64,000 nucleotides of DNA from JAPULR01 sp965238215 (GCA_965238215.1 OZ250180.1:1-64000), one strand, 5' to 3'; positions 25,401 through 33,248 are shown, counted from the first letter of the stretch. Numbers and translations: made by a program. The notes: generated by a model from the sequence alone, not told the origin.

Positions 25401-28120
25401 ACACCGGCAGCGGTCTCTATCGCTACAGGGCTACACGGGAGTTTAGCGTTGCTATTCGAGATGATACGGTTGATGAGGACCAAGAACAGTTTGAAGTTGT
25501 CCTGGCCTACACCAACCCCAGCCTGCCGCACCTCACGGGTAGCAGCGCCGACGCGACTATAGCCATCGTCGACAACGATCACGTACCGGTGACCCTCGGC
25601 TGGGAGGAGACCCTGTTTACGGTGGAAGAGCCCACCAGCGTCGGCGATACCACACAGGTTACTCTGACAGCGAGGGCAGTGACTGCGACGAACAAGCGCC
25701 CGGAGAGCGGGTTCACTTTAGACTTCACCGTGAACACCGCCAACGGCACCGCGCGGCAACCCGCGGACTACCAGCAGCTATCGGTAACGAAGACTTTCGA
25801 CCGTTTCTATTTCTTGCAGGAAACAGTGGACGGCCAATCCCGCTGGGTGGCGAAGGAGAACTTCAATGTGCTTGTTAACCACGACACTATAACGCAGGAG
25901 ACCGAGACGTTCCGTGTGCAACTGGCCTTCGATGGCCCCAGCCAACCCTACCTGCTTCGGGGCGATATGACCGCAACCGTGACCGTCACCGACGACGCGT
26001 CATCCCTCTCCGACCTGAACACGTCGGTGATGGTGGACAGCAGCTCGGCCTCGCGTGGCGACCAGCTAACCTACAGCTGGTCGGTGGCCAACACCGACGT
26101 GACTGATACCACGAACGTCAGGCTAACCGCCACGCTGGACCCGGGGGTGACCTTTATTTCGGCAGAGGTCGCGACGCCCGCGACTGGCCGGTGCAGTCAC
26201 TCGGGCGGCACTGTCACCTGCACGCTGGGTACGCTGGCGCAATCCGATACGGCGAACGGTACTATAGTTGTCACCGTGGCCGACAACGCCTCGGCAGACA
26301 TCGCCCTCATGGCGCGTGCAGAGGGGGACCAGCTAGACCGGACGCCTGGGGACAACGACGACACGGTGACGACGGAGTTGGATGCTCCGCCCCAGCGTAT
26401 TGCCAATCTGAGTGCATCCATAGAGGGTGGGCACATCGACCTGACATGGAGCAAGCCCGGGGACAATGGCAGCCCCATCACTTCTTACGAGCTGGAGCGG
26501 AAGGCCGGCACCGATGACTACGTGACACTAACAGCGCCTGACCCCAATGCCCGCTCCTATCGTGACGAGGACGTATTGGAGGGGATCGTATACACCTACC
26601 GGCTTAGGGCTTCCAACGTCGATGGAGACGCGGAGTGGTCGAATGAGGCCGAGGGTGAACGACGCGACGCGTCGCCACCTATCATTACCGGCACCGGTGG
26701 CGGTGGTGGTGGAGGAGGAGGTGGCGGTGGAAGCGCCAACCGTCCTCCGGAAATCACAGGCCCCAAGAGCATCCAATTCCCGGAGCACGGCACTGAACCG
26801 GTAGCCACCTACGAGGCCCAAGACCCTGAAGGCACCGAGATTCGATGGGAGATAGAAGACTCAGACCATGAGCATTTCCGTATCTCGGAGGATGGAGTCC
26901 TCCGCTTCATAACGCCTCCGGACTATGAAAACCCCGTCGACTTCCGTCTGAACAACACCTACGAGATTCGCCTACTTGCCGTTGACAGCGGTATTCCTTC
27001 CCAGTCCGGCCGCCTGCAGGTCAGGATAGAGATCAAACGAGTAAACGAGTTGGATCCGGTCAGTGGAGAGGTGCAGCTCTCGGTAGCCGAAAACCATACC
27101 GGCGCCCTCACTCAGTATCAGGTCGAAGACCCAGAGGGCGACGCCGTAGCATGGTCCCTCTCCGGCCCGGATGCGGCTTTGTTCCAGATAGACGAAGCCG
27201 GGACCCTGTCTCTGAACGAACCCCTGGACTTCGAGGCCCCGGCCAGCGCCGCGGGCGCCAATGACCACTCCCTTACCGTGGTCGCCACCGATGACGGCAA
27301 GCCTCCAGTGTCCCAACAGCTGCAGGTTGTCGTTACGGTGACTGACGTTAACGAAGAGCCTATGAGTGCGCCAGTCCCTGTCGTTGAGTTGACAGCCGGC
27401 AGTCCCGCCACCACATTAGACCTCGGCGAGTACTTCACTGACACTGAAGGAGATTCCCTAACTTACACCTTGGTTGAAGGCGCAGAATCTAATGTAGCCT
27501 CGGCCGTAGTGGAGGAAAGCACTCTCTCCTTAAACCCTCTGGAAGCAGGAACGGCGTCATTCCTTGTAACCGCCAGTGACGCTGCGGGGTTAAGTGTAAC
27601 GGTCACCATAGAAGTGTCCGTGGCTAGTCCACCGCCGCCGGAACAGACGCCCACACCCACCCCTGAGCCAACGCCCACGCCTACCCCTGAACCTACAGTT
27701 ACGCAAACACCAACGCCGACGCTTTTGCCTACGGCAATACCTAGACCTGCGCTCAGGCCTGTCCCCACTGCTGTGTCAACTCCCACGCGTTTGCCCAGCC
27801 CCACAGCTACGCCTACACCGATGCCGACACCAATATCCGACGCCGTACCCACGCCAGAGCCTATCGCAACCCCTACTCCAACGCTTAGCCCGACATTCTT
27901 ACCCGCGTCCTTGGCGACTCCAACTGCCTTGCCAACGGCAGCTTTCACCTCCGTGCCCAGCCCCACACCCGACGCTACGAGAGACGTGGAACCCGTAACG
28001 GAAATAACGTCCGAGAGGGCAGGTATGCCAGCTTGGCTAATAGCCCTTATCATTGCGGGTTTCCTTGCAACCATGGTTGGAGCGGCTGCCTTCGCATACC
28101 GTCATATAAAGCAGATGTAG
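16409..28120 (+). CDS. Giant surface protein with two S8 subtilase domains, Calx-beta array and C-terminal membrane anchor
   Basis: The single 3903-codon frame has a signal peptide (6-30), then two copies of a module. Module 1: Fn3 (35-135), three PPC-like domains, S8 domain (545-865), P-domain (to 1000). Module 2: two Fn3, three PPC-like domains, S8 domain (1565-1890), P-domain (to 2035). Two Fn3, seven Calx-beta repeats (2235-3195), a DUF11-like domain, Fn3, a poly-Gly hinge near 3430, cadherin-like domains (3450-3735), a Pro/Thr stalk and a membrane helix (3873-3895) with a basic tail follow. Domain 2 keeps Asp1595, His1630 (WHGTSVAG) and Ser1812 (GGTSAATP). Domain 1 keeps Asp582 but has Gln617 for His and Ala790 for Ser, so it cannot be a classical protease. 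The protein is probably a cell-anchored, calcium-stabilised protease/adhesin. The propeptide-like gene just upstream is the likely partner. Confidence 0.9.
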   Translation: MMGPITMEWRFVRLLLLLLVPGLLVIPLFLRDVSAQAGTPGAPTLDSVSAGDRALIATWSEPADTGSSTITAYDLRYILTTEDETVDANWSVQEDVWSGAGDLRHTVTGLGNGEQYDAQVRAVNSLGDGEWSATVTGTPADHGDSRSLATAITLQTPTLGYISSISDDDYFTFTVDDDTGIFIFTTSYVSGFLPTTGDLQNNSGSVIKTDETGSGMREHGEQLFIWHSLSAGTYYVRVEAPEAGYYTLHTQPVLDGTSVTDAVGLNLGGRANGILDPGTEDEDFYRFELSAATDVMIWLPRAVEGLDPLGTLLDAEGDLVATHDDSFLDGDRSKHFIIRENLSAGVYFLKVSGAPATTFDVCRGYTPEFQRLPWENCNDTKSKTASMVGGPYTVAFESIPARSSSIGSATALDLGGGTLAGGRINTNSDSDYFSIAVDKPTHVKVEVVSADIETEVVFYDTNNRAKDVFVSDTDYLPGALGFTLYANLEVGTSYVQVKSDDSSVSGPYAIRATVDREYTDFLSTCASLSTSYSDPLYGCQWSMNNTGQDTGDGVGTDGEDINVEDVWDSGNLGEGINVAIVDNGLYYEHEDLKDNVDTTRNHDYTSRDDVFERHFTQGTAIAGLIAGRDNSVGIRGVAPRATIYVHNFLRYTSFFNMANSQTRSKDVTGVYNNSWGYISGPGLDPSPRIWELAIESGVTEGMDSKGAFYVYPAGNGAREGDYSNLSGVTSFYAVTTACAVNDQGERSEFSEEGPNLWVCAPSGDSKDSDRQGNLTTHNYDRYRNGVRGTAASAALVSGVAALVRKANADLTWRDVKIILAGSARKNDATDSGWATGATKHGSTSDTYNFNHQYGFGVVDAKAAVDLAATWTNVPVMRRVASGSATDLDLTIADSGSASNSITVGGGINFIEHVDVYLNFAHQSFRDLKVELTSPAGSTSVLSVSHDSEDKYPLNGEFRFGTAAHLGENSAGTWTIRVTDEVSGTAGTLKSWRVEIFGHRSGADVPFISSITPEDSKLVVGWSALDDDEVTAYDVRHIDSSTIDKADANWTVVDDAATSGSGTLSYAISSLTNGTAYDVQLRAVRGSEDGAWSDTVVGTPTAPVAAVPAIESVRSEDTALRMSWSSPTSPPSTTTAYDVQYKQSSLTTWTVIDNAWTEGSLIYTITGLVNGVSYDVQVRHVGTNDGSWSSTATGQPADFGGTVETATSLVSDDPVYGVINTIGDVDVFQIEVASPKTVWIYTTGDTDTVAELVDSDDEIIAEDDDGDLPDSGLNFFITASVEAGIYYLRVRGYGNSTGAYVLQTEEMTDSTGTSNATPLPLDGTALGSFEDDTDEDFFKLQLTAATEVVLRSTGGLDTVASLSNNSGVEIASNDDGYFGNRRLNFLIRARLTAGVYYLKVHEYSGRSGGFIVHAETATEPGSDAANAHELTLGVAGGGNIDATSDTDFFKFTLSERTRVNVRIVSEVEGDGELTGSGELQDSSFMTVETYAEDQDDEFVVLGGRDTLSTGTYYIKLTWTTSLDSEDYSIIVVGDSSTARVEDRCAGSTTGLSDALAGCQWHLVNEGQLGGLSGPDINVESVWDTYKGSDINVVVVDDGLDFEHEDLASNVDLMKNHSYVDGETVRDLNPWHGTSVAGIIAADDNDIGVRGVAPDATIYSYNLLSGEETDANEADAMTRNMDSTAVNNNSWGPRDAGRPEPSPSIWKMAVESGITSGYGGKGVFYAWAAGNGGADDYSSLDEYANFYGVTAVCAVNYEGERSSYSEQGANLWVCGPSNNGGGFLFFLFNLQSLLPGITTTAVYDSYTYSFGGTSAATPMISGVAALMREANDALTWRDIKLILAATARKVDANDSGWEEGALKYGSTSERYHYNYEYGFGLVDAKAAVDTAVGWTNAPAFRQISVSSSSLDLPIADRVGGDYPEAVISSLTVEPHVDFVEYVHVQVDLEHTSFRDLNIELVSPDGVVSVLSPSLEGFSFAYALGQPWDGEFQFGSAKHLGENGAGEWTLRITDRIEFDVGTLRSWEITVYGHGDGPGIPEIDTVTPGVRSATIEWTAPAITGNAAITSYDLRHRKDNLDATWTLVENIWTSGTLSYTLTGLEGHAKYDIQVRPKSGARAGPWSKAEFVEPTLTTPTAPSITGVTPGHRTIGVKWTPPSEAVGDEITSYDLRYILTSADETVDSNWTVRTPVWTSGPLRYAQGGLTNGSGYDVQVRAVNSEGVGAWSPTFVGTPTDQVNVRLQWSSSATTVNEDAGTVTLQAELVTTEAGTLPSEFFLKVDVGATGTADSPADYTLQTTSLTFVSANFTSVDVSGQTRYRAAADVDIAIVNDTVNEANEGVTLTLAYDSPSLPHLLGNNASLAVTIADDDHGPVTISWEQSSVTVDEGAGTVTLRAVATTAQDEAPGADFVLQASVSSVAGSAARSADFTPLSKAVVFSGSSFRRTTVDGQSRYRAALDVEVPIVDDEEDEEDEEDEELTVVLAYVNPTLPHLQGPAATAKVTIRDNDFVPMTISWDESFVSIDEHAGTVTLQARATTTVDKMPESGFSVLLSATMADDTATQGSDYRRTSSNFSFNRSDFSRADVNGQFRYQATRDITVSIIDDTVDEPDEDFTVTLAYRGTTQTHYTGGSAEATVTIIDNEVPQVTLGWEETSFTVEEPTTPGGTIAVTLTAVASTLGDQRPETGFTLDFSVETANGTATEPSDYGALSQTVSIPRSDFTEDTSTGQTRWTETRTYTVLIEDDTVDEPNETFTVTLAFDDPGAPYLIPGDMTATITIEDNDHVAVSLGWQQTAVTANEPTTSGGTTNVTLRAMAVTATNKQPETGFVLDYTVSSRDGTARDPADYQGILSVTESFVPGDFSRRTVNGQSRFVASKDFMVTIADDTDDEPNETFTVNLNLSDPSLPHLSAGDTEATVTINDNDHVPVELSWEQSSFIVDEDTGSVTLTAAITTTADKMPETGFVAAVSVATVDDSATQGADYTRLSVSHSFRQSAFNRVDTGSGLYRYRATREFSVAIRDDTVDEDQEQFEVVLAYTNPSLPHLTGSSADATIAIVDNDHVPVTLGWEETLFTVEEPTSVGDTTQVTLTARAVTATNKRPESGFTLDFTVNTANGTARQPADYQQLSVTKTFDRFYFLQETVDGQSRWVAKENFNVLVNHDTITQETETFRVQLAFDGPSQPYLLRGDMTATVTVTDDASSLSDLNTSVMVDSSSASRGDQLTYSWSVANTDVTDTTNVRLTATLDPGVTFISAEVATPATGRCSHSGGTVTCTLGTLAQSDTANGTIVVTVADNASADIALMARAEGDQLDRTPGDNDDTVTTELDAPPQRIANLSASIEGGHIDLTWSKPGDNGSPITSYELERKAGTDDYVTLTAPDPNARSYRDEDVLEGIVYTYRLRASNVDGDAEWSNEAEGERRDASPPIITGTGGGGGGGGGGGGSANRPPEITGPKSIQFPEHGTEPVATYEAQDPEGTEIRWEIEDSDHEHFRISEDGVLRFITPPDYENPVDFRLNNTYEIRLLAVDSGIPSQSGRLQVRIEIKRVNELDPVSGEVQLSVAENHTGALTQYQVEDPEGDAVAWSLSGPDAALFQIDEAGTLSLNEPLDFEAPASAAGANDHSLTVVATDDGKPPVSQQLQVVVTVTDVNEEPMSAPVPVVELTAGSPATTLDLGEYFTDTEGDSLTYTLVEGAESNVASAVVEESTLSLNPLEAGTASFLVTASDAAGLSVTVTIEVSVASPPPPEQTPTPTPEPTPTPTPEPTVTQTPTPTLLPTAIPRPALRPVPTAVSTPTRLPSPTATPTPMPTPISDAVPTPEPIATPTPTLSPTFLPASLATPTALPTAAFTSVPSPTPDATRDVEPVTEITSERAGMPAWLIALIIAGFLATMVGAAAFAYRHIKQM
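23113..26001 (+). repeat. Seven tandem Calx-beta domain repeats inside the giant protein
   Basis: Units of about 135-140 codons start with (V/T)xLxW(E/D)xxxxxVxE and end with (V/I)TIxDNDH. Units 4, 5 and 7 form one subtype (EEPT or NEPT followed by Gly), the others a second, so the array grew by duplication of mixed units. Acidic residues at the unit junctions are the usual calcium sites. Confidence 0.85.
23795..23833 (+). repeat. Acidic microsatellite, GAGGAGGAC units
   Basis: Three perfect 9-bp units, flanked by further GAC/GAG codons, encode a run of 13 Asp/Glu residues (2463-2475) in the second Calx-beta unit. It replaces the DDTVDEPNE-type segment of the sister units, so length changes here would alter a calcium-binding loop without breaking the frame. 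Confidence 0.75.
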
Positions 28121-28589
28121 GCAGTCAGTGGAACGCAAAGCGTAATGGTGAGACAAGGCTAGTAAAATCAGATGGCGCATATATCGAGGCTTTGGTCGGC
28201 ATTTGTAGGCCGAATACTAACGGTGTTGTTCAACCATGGCCCGCCCTGCGAGTATTGATATCTTTACCTTTTGAAGCCGTTTCTACGTCCAACCCTTTGG
28301 GTCCGTCTCAACGGATTGGGATGCCCCAAGTTAGCCATCATCCTGTAGTGTGGCGCCCGACCTCGGGCGTCGTACTACCGGTATGCGGTCGGGGAGCATT
28401 GGCGCTCACGTCTCAGCCAGTTGCTGTGTGGACAAAACCCGAACCGGGACGGCCATTAACAACATTGAAACGCCTACTATCATGCCGCCGAAGCCTCGCC
28501 TACAGTGTTTCCTGTGAAGGCTGCTAGGCACCTGCCGACGCTGACAGATTTAAGACTCTTTCAAGAGGTCATACTATCGACCGCTTGTA
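28121..28589. other. Intergenic stretch, nothing recognised
   Basis: This 470-bp gap lies between the convergent giant-protein and crcB genes. The ORFs are short and lack a ribosome binding site or recognisable protein features; no clear terminator hairpin is visible. Confidence 0.5.
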
Positions 28590-28982
28590 CTAGAGGTTGC
28601 GAAAGGCAAAATAGCCTATAGCGACGGCTCCTAGGCATAAGCTTAGCTGCAAGCCTGTGTTGGCTAAAGCCATGGCGGTTTGACCGTCTCGCAGCAGAGT
28701 GAACGTCTGGTGCCCAAAGGCTGAAAAGGTTGTGAAACCGCCCAGTAGGCCGACAAAGAGAAAAAGCCTAGCGCTATCACCAAAGAAGTCCCGAGAGTCG
28801 GATAGCCCTGCTAAGACTCCAATGGTAAGACAGCCCACTGCGTTGACGAACAGCGTGCCGTAGGGGAATGTGGACGGGCCAAACAGACCCTGTACCCACT
28901 CGCCGGCGACGTATCGAAGCGCTGAACCGAAAAATCCGCCCAGCCCCACCAGGAGCAGTGTAGCTAGGAAGCTAGTGGTCAT
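28590..28982 (-). CDS. crcB: CrcB/Fluc fluoride ion channel
   Basis: The 130-residue protein has four membrane segments and the family signatures GGFFGSALRY, GTLFVNAVGC and GLLGGFTTFSAF; the last carries the Phe-box and Thr/Ser residues that line the fluoride pore. As a dual-topology dimer in the cytoplasmic membrane it lets fluoride leave the cell and prevents inhibition of enolase and pyrophosphatase. I chose ATG 28982 (MTTSFLATLL) because it gives the normal length; 29030 is a longer in-frame start. No fluoride riboswitch pattern is visible upstream. It is a single gene with no sister crcB next to it. Confidence 0.92.
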   Translation of the reverse strand: MTTSFLATLLLVGLGGFFGSALRYVAGEWVQGLFGPSTFPYGTLFVNAVGCLTIGVLAGLSDSRDFFGDSARLFLFVGLLGGFTTFSAFGHQTFTLLRDGQTAMALANTGLQLSLCLGAVAIGYFAFRNL

Positions 28983-29732
28983 TCGTTTGTTCCCGCCTTT
29001 AGATATGATAAGGTTGCCGGTTGACAGCACGGCACCACCGTGTGGTAAATGCCTGTTGCCTCACTGGAGAATGTTACCAGAAATTCAGCCGCTCCTGATT
29101 GACACCTACGGGTTCTATGTCTCTGTACCTCAACTCATCAATCTCACTCTGTTTAATTGAAGCACACACCAGTTTCTTGGTGGTCACACTACGCTCCTAT
29201 CGAACCCTTCGTTGCAGCCTCCGCAGGTGATTTCGACTGTAACGACCCCGTTTGTTGTGAATCAGTCGGACAGGATGGGAAAATGGTTTAGTTCATTTGA
29301 CAATCCCATCCTGGACATCAGTGGCCTAACCCGTTGATCAACGCCAGCTGCTAAACCGTCATCTAAAGACCCAGCTACAGGGAAAGGCATTCTCCCTATC
29401 GGAAGTTCCTGAGCCGAAAGGAGGTGACTGACCCACAACTAAAACTTGATTCAAGTCTTCATCAGTCATCTCCAGGGTGGACTAATGTCTATGGCGATGA
29501 CTGGTCTAATGACCCTGGCGATCGGCGCTCTTACTTAGCCCTACCTTATTTCTGCCCAAATATACTGATACACCTCGGTAATCCATTGATCTTTTGACTC
29601 TAGCGGAATGCGATGTTAGCTTGAACCTCCGCGGAAGAATTTGGGCATCTCTATATCGATTGTGATTGTAGGCCACTTGTTGGTTGAAAATCTTAGGAAC
29701 CCCACGGCTAGCATCCTAAACGCAGGACAATG
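28983..29732. other. Intergenic stretch with a hairpin and a dispersed repeat
   Basis: No gene is seen in this 750-bp gap. A 10-bp inverted repeat CAGGATGGGA/TCCCATCCTG (29271-29280 and 29304-29313, 23-base loop) could be a structured RNA or a binding site. Repeat type 3 copy 2 lies at 29454-29524. Confidence 0.45.
29454..29524 (+). repeat. Dispersed repeat type 3, copy 2
   Basis: Same order and orientation as 14789-14859: AGTCTTCATCAG, then GGACTA-T-TCT, then GGCGATGACTGGTCTAATGA and bases to GCGATCG. Unlike copy 1 it is not next to a recognisable gene fragment. Confidence 0.65.
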
Positions 29733-30019
29733 ATGTTAGATTGTCTCCGGCACTTTCTGAGAAATAGCGGGCTTTCGGGTCTTCTGACCTTAGCGGTGCT
29801 TGTACTATTTGTGGTCACCTGTAGCGAAGATGCGAAACTCCGCAGATTACGATCACATCGCCATCGGTGGCCAGACCCTTGCCAACCAAGACTCCGACGG
29901 TATCACTAACTCCGAAACTGACAGCCGCTCGGATGCCTACATCTACACCCACGCCCACACCCATGCCACCGCCAATGTCCGCCGCCGTACACACGCCCGC
30001 GTCCACACTTTTGGCCTAA
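29733..30019 (+). pseudogene. Remnant of a small lipoprotein with a Thr/Pro linker
   Basis: ATG 29733 opens a lipoprotein-type signal (LLTLAVLVLFVVTCSEDA, Cys about 31). Soon after the Cys the frame becomes Arg-rich and stops, while the next frame reads as a typical Thr/Pro stalk (TPTVSLTPKL ... TSTPTPTPMPPPM) to a TAA at 30017-30019. A single frameshift near 29835 would join them. No folded domain follows, so the gene looks both shifted and truncated. It resembles the start of the binding lipoproteins in this window. Confidence 0.45.
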
Positions 30020-30221
30020 CGGTACTGAATTCATAACTCCTTGACTGCATCGGATGTTGTTCTCCTGGGCCGAGTTCATGGCCGAGGAGCCGGTCGGCGC
30101 GGGACGCTAGGCCCCAAGATACAGAAGGAGGGATAGCTTATCGTGGTGTCCTCCCCGTGACTGACCATGTATGCGGCCTTTTTCGTTGTCGGGGGGAAAC
30201 GCCCGGCAGCGGCTAGTCACT

Positions 30222-31034
30222 CTAGTTCCCCGACTCGTCGTGGTGCCAGCCGGAGCGGAAGACCAGCCTGTCGTGCTCAACCAGCCAGAAGTGCTTGTCC
30301 TCGATCTCACCAGTGGCCGGGTTCACGTCCTCGTGAGTCACCCAGATTCCCTTCCCGGTGTCCGCGAAGGACCCATCGTCGAGCATTTCTTCCAGGTGCA
30401 CTCCCAATGCGTCGGCGTTGTAGTGGCTCAATATCTCGCCCTCGGGGTATGCGATGAACACGTACCACTGGGCGTCAACGCTGTCGGGGCTGTTGTAGTA
30501 GGCCAGGGTCGCCTCCAACCCGTCGGCGTGATACCGGGCGATGGCCTCGTCCACGACGAACTGGGTGTAGTCGGCGGGGGCTGACTTTGGCGGGATGGAG
30601 GCGACCACGCCACGGGCTATCTTCTCGGCTTCGTCAGAGGTGAGACCGGGTTCCGGCTGGGGCAAGGCCGCCAATGCCGTGCCGATGGCATCTTCCACGT
30701 CGGCGGAAGTGAGTCCGGGTTGTGACGCGGGTATTGAGGCGATGGCGGCTTCGACTATTCGCTCGACCTCCTCTTGGGACAGCCCAGATTCAGGCTGCGG
30801 CATCTCAGCCAGCGCCGCACGGATTGCCTCCTCTACATCGGCGGAAGTGAGTCCCGGCTCCGGTTGGGCCGGGGCGGGAGCGTCAGCCAACTCCTCACGC
30901 ACGATCTCGTCAACATCGGCGCGGGATAGCTCAGTGTCCACGCCGCCGCAGGACACCAGGAGCAGGGCGACCAGCACCGCGAGCGCCATCAATGACAAAG
31001 GGGCCTTGGTCATCTTCTTCACGCTAGTTGGCAA
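30222..31034 (-). CDS. Lipoprotein with helical repeats and a single Cache-like sensor domain
   Basis: The 270-residue protein has a lipoprotein signal with Cys29 (LLLVSC). Residues 35-150 contain about five repeats of the pattern GLTSADVEEAIRAALAxxP, amphipathic helices joined by Pro-rich turns. The C-terminal 120 residues (YNSPDSVDAQWYVFIAYPEG ... DKHFWLVEHDRLVFRSGWHH) match a soluble Cache fold of the type found in extracytoplasmic ligand sensors. It should be anchored outside the membrane and bind a small molecule; no kinase or chemoreceptor is fused to it, so it may hand the ligand to a partner. ATG 31034 and an ATG 7 codons later are both possible. Confidence 0.8.
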   Translation of the reverse strand: MPTSVKKMTKAPLSLMALAVLVALLLVSCGGVDTELSRADVDEIVREELADAPAPAQPEPGLTSADVEEAIRAALAEMPQPESGLSQEEVERIVEAAIASIPASQPGLTSADVEDAIGTALAALPQPEPGLTSDEAEKIARGVVASIPPKSAPADYTQFVVDEAIARYHADGLEATLAYYNSPDSVDAQWYVFIAYPEGEILSHYNADALGVHLEEMLDDGSFADTGKGIWVTHEDVNPATGEIEDKHFWLVEHDRLVFRSGWHHDESGN

Positions 31035-31248
31035 CTTCCTTCATCATGTACCGGGTCGTGCTTTACGAGGGAATCCACAAGCCGCTAGAGGCCCTCGATG
31101 TCAGCCGACACCATGTGGCCTGAGTCGTCGGCAACGGCGTCGTGGCTCAAATCAGCGTCGTTTATTCCTTCCCCGCTCCTGCCTGCGGCATCCCTGATCC
31201 GTTGACCCGTCGTCATGCCAGGAACGGTCTCCCATCAGGGTTTACTCT

Positions 31249-32468
31249 TTACAACCTGCCCAGAACCACCGGTTCCGTAGCCGCGCTGGTCAACGATTCC
31301 CCATTCCCTGCGTCGTCGGTAAAGGTGACCCGCACCGTAATCACCTTGCCCTCGTCGGATGTTTGGAGCGTGTAGGTAGATGATGTCGCGCCATCTATTT
31401 CGGTGTCCCTGCTGGACAGCCACTGGTAACTCTAGCTGATATTGGTCAACCCGTCGGCGTCGGAAATCCCTGAGGTGTTCGCGGTCAGCGTCTGGCCCAC
31501 TTGCGCCGTCCCGCTGATGGTGGGTACGCCCATCGCCGGGGTGTTTTCGCCGTCTCCCAGGACAAGAGATACGCCCCTGCCCGTTTGAATGCCGTTGTAC
31601 TGGTAGCCGTCGTCGTCCTCAGCGGTCGCTGTAACCAGGAACGTTGCAGAATCTATGCTCACTGTAACCTGTGGATGCCCCGGATCCCCGGGAGTAACGG
31701 TGACCGGTGCACTGCGGATGCTGCCGCCGTTGATGGTGACTGCATCGACAGACAGAGTGCCCCCGGTAGCGGACAGGGTCACTGACATGGAGAAGGGCGA
31801 CCGATAGGCGACTTTGACCACGAAAGTGTTTTCCCCCATAGCTTCCAGTTCCGTCTTGAAGATGAAGGAGGACCCCGGGTTGTCGTCCAAATACAGCCTT
31901 TCCAGGCTAAAGAGGCTGTCGAACACGTCCTCGGGCAACGCGCTTATCTGGTTATTGTTCAGCTCAAAAATGTCAGATTGTCGAGGCCGTCGAACACGTC
32001 CTCGGGCAACACGCTTGTCTGGTTAGTGTTCAGGGTAAAAATGTCAGGTTGTCGAGGCCGTCGAACACATCCTCGGGCAACGCGCTTATCTGGTTGCCAT
32101 CCAAGCGCACACTTTTCAGGCTGTCGAGGCCGTCGAACACATCCTCAGGCAACGCGCTTATCTGGTTACCACCCAAGGACAACAATTCTAGGTTGTCGAG
32201 GCCATCGAAATCCCCGGAGTTAATTGCAGCGATGGTTTTTTGTAAGCTCCAATCCGCCTAATATCCCATTCAGGTCCGACTCGGTAACCAACACGCAGTC
32301 GCTTACGGCAGGCAGCCTGGCCAAGATCGCATCCTGCACTTGCTGGGTGCGGTCGAATATCGACGAGATGGTTGGCGCGGTGGTATCGGTCTGAGCGGAG
32401 ACTGAAGGCAGGCCACCGGAGCCGAACAGCCCGACTATTCCCACAAGCAGCGCCGCCACCAGCCCCAT
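31249..32468 (-). pseudogene. Decayed secreted leucine-rich-repeat protein
   Basis: On the minus strand a signal peptide (LVAALLVGIVGLFGSGGLPSVSA-type start, from ATG 32468) leads to four leucine-rich repeats of about 24 residues (NQISALPEDVFDGLDNL), a beta-sandwich, and a C-terminal domain ending SDADGLTNIS-x-SYQW ... DDAGNGESLTSAATEPVV. Lesions: a frameshift in an A6 run near 32238, two frameshifts in consecutive repeats near 32045 and 31975, and a TAG at 31432-31434 where the pattern needs Tyr. The restored product would be an exported adhesion or binding protein of about 400 residues. Several shifts lie in homopolymers, so a sequence error remains possible. Confidence 0.7.
31905..32200 (-). 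repeat. Four tandem LRR-coding repeats (71-72 bp)
   Basis: Each unit contains GTTGCC(C/T)GAGGA and TGTTCGACGGCCTCGAC on the minus strand. Two units are 71 bp instead of 72 and each breaks the frame. High identity between neighbours indicates recent duplication. Confidence 0.75.
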
Positions 32469-33248
32469 TCGCCCATCTGCAGATTATTGGGTTCATGGTC
32501 ACTGTTTCCTCCTTGATACAGTCATGTCGCTGGGCGGAGTCGGCTCCTCATCGTAGGTCGCCGCAAGAAGACAGAGGACGCCGCGTTATCGAGTCGAGCC
32601 GGGTTGAATCCAGCCGCCCGCGATGCGAGAGGGCCTGGCTGGAGGGAATGAACGGGCCGGTCGCTAGGGGAGTGACGACATGAGTCGAGGCGGGCAGGGA
32701 TGATTGACTTGAGTGCCGCGGAGTCCAACGAACGCGGCGTCGGGTGCTCTCGGTGCGGTCCCTAGGTCTATTGAAAACTGCGTCCCATTCAGGATGCAAC
32801 AGCAGTCGGCCCTCCCACAGAGATGGCGATGCTAAACAACACACCGCAGGGGTTAGGATCAGCGTTACTGTGGATCCACCCACCGACACGCCGCTTGGAG
32901 ACCGGGCCGACCCAGAGCGCAAACCACGTGCGCAAGATCTCCGCAACGGACTGCCTGCTGGCGCTGACGTTGGCTTCACGGCTGCCTTTCTTCAATTCTC
33001 ATGGTCTCGGTAACAGAGCGGGCCCGGGTCGAGTTGGCCGTCTCGCTGCTCGCATCTCGCTGACAGCTTTGCGCGGTCAGCAGGTGGCCAAGGCCGAGAC
33101 CGTTGGCCAGATCGAGCAGCGCCATCAGATGGCGCGAGTTGGGTTGCACGCCGGCAAGCCTCCACTTTTGTATTTCCCGCCTGTGGGCGACAGCCGATCG
33201 AATGCCCGCGAAAATGCCCTGCCAACGGGCGGGGCTGCATGAGGCTAT
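32469..33248. other. Intergenic stretch, nothing recognised
   Basis: GC-rich sequence with several overlapping ORFs on both strands, none with a clear start or protein-family features. The right end, from about 33175, shows weak similarity to the sequence left of the kinase leader (1800-1867), so the duplication may begin here. Confidence 0.45.

Noticed and set aside
28033..28527. 164-codon ORF overlapping the end of the giant protein gene
   Set aside because: It overlaps a certain gene in another frame and has no recognisable protein features.
28983..29160. Fluoride riboswitch upstream of crcB
   Set aside because: No GGxGAUGG-type opening or the expected pseudoknot bases were found in the leader on the minus strand.
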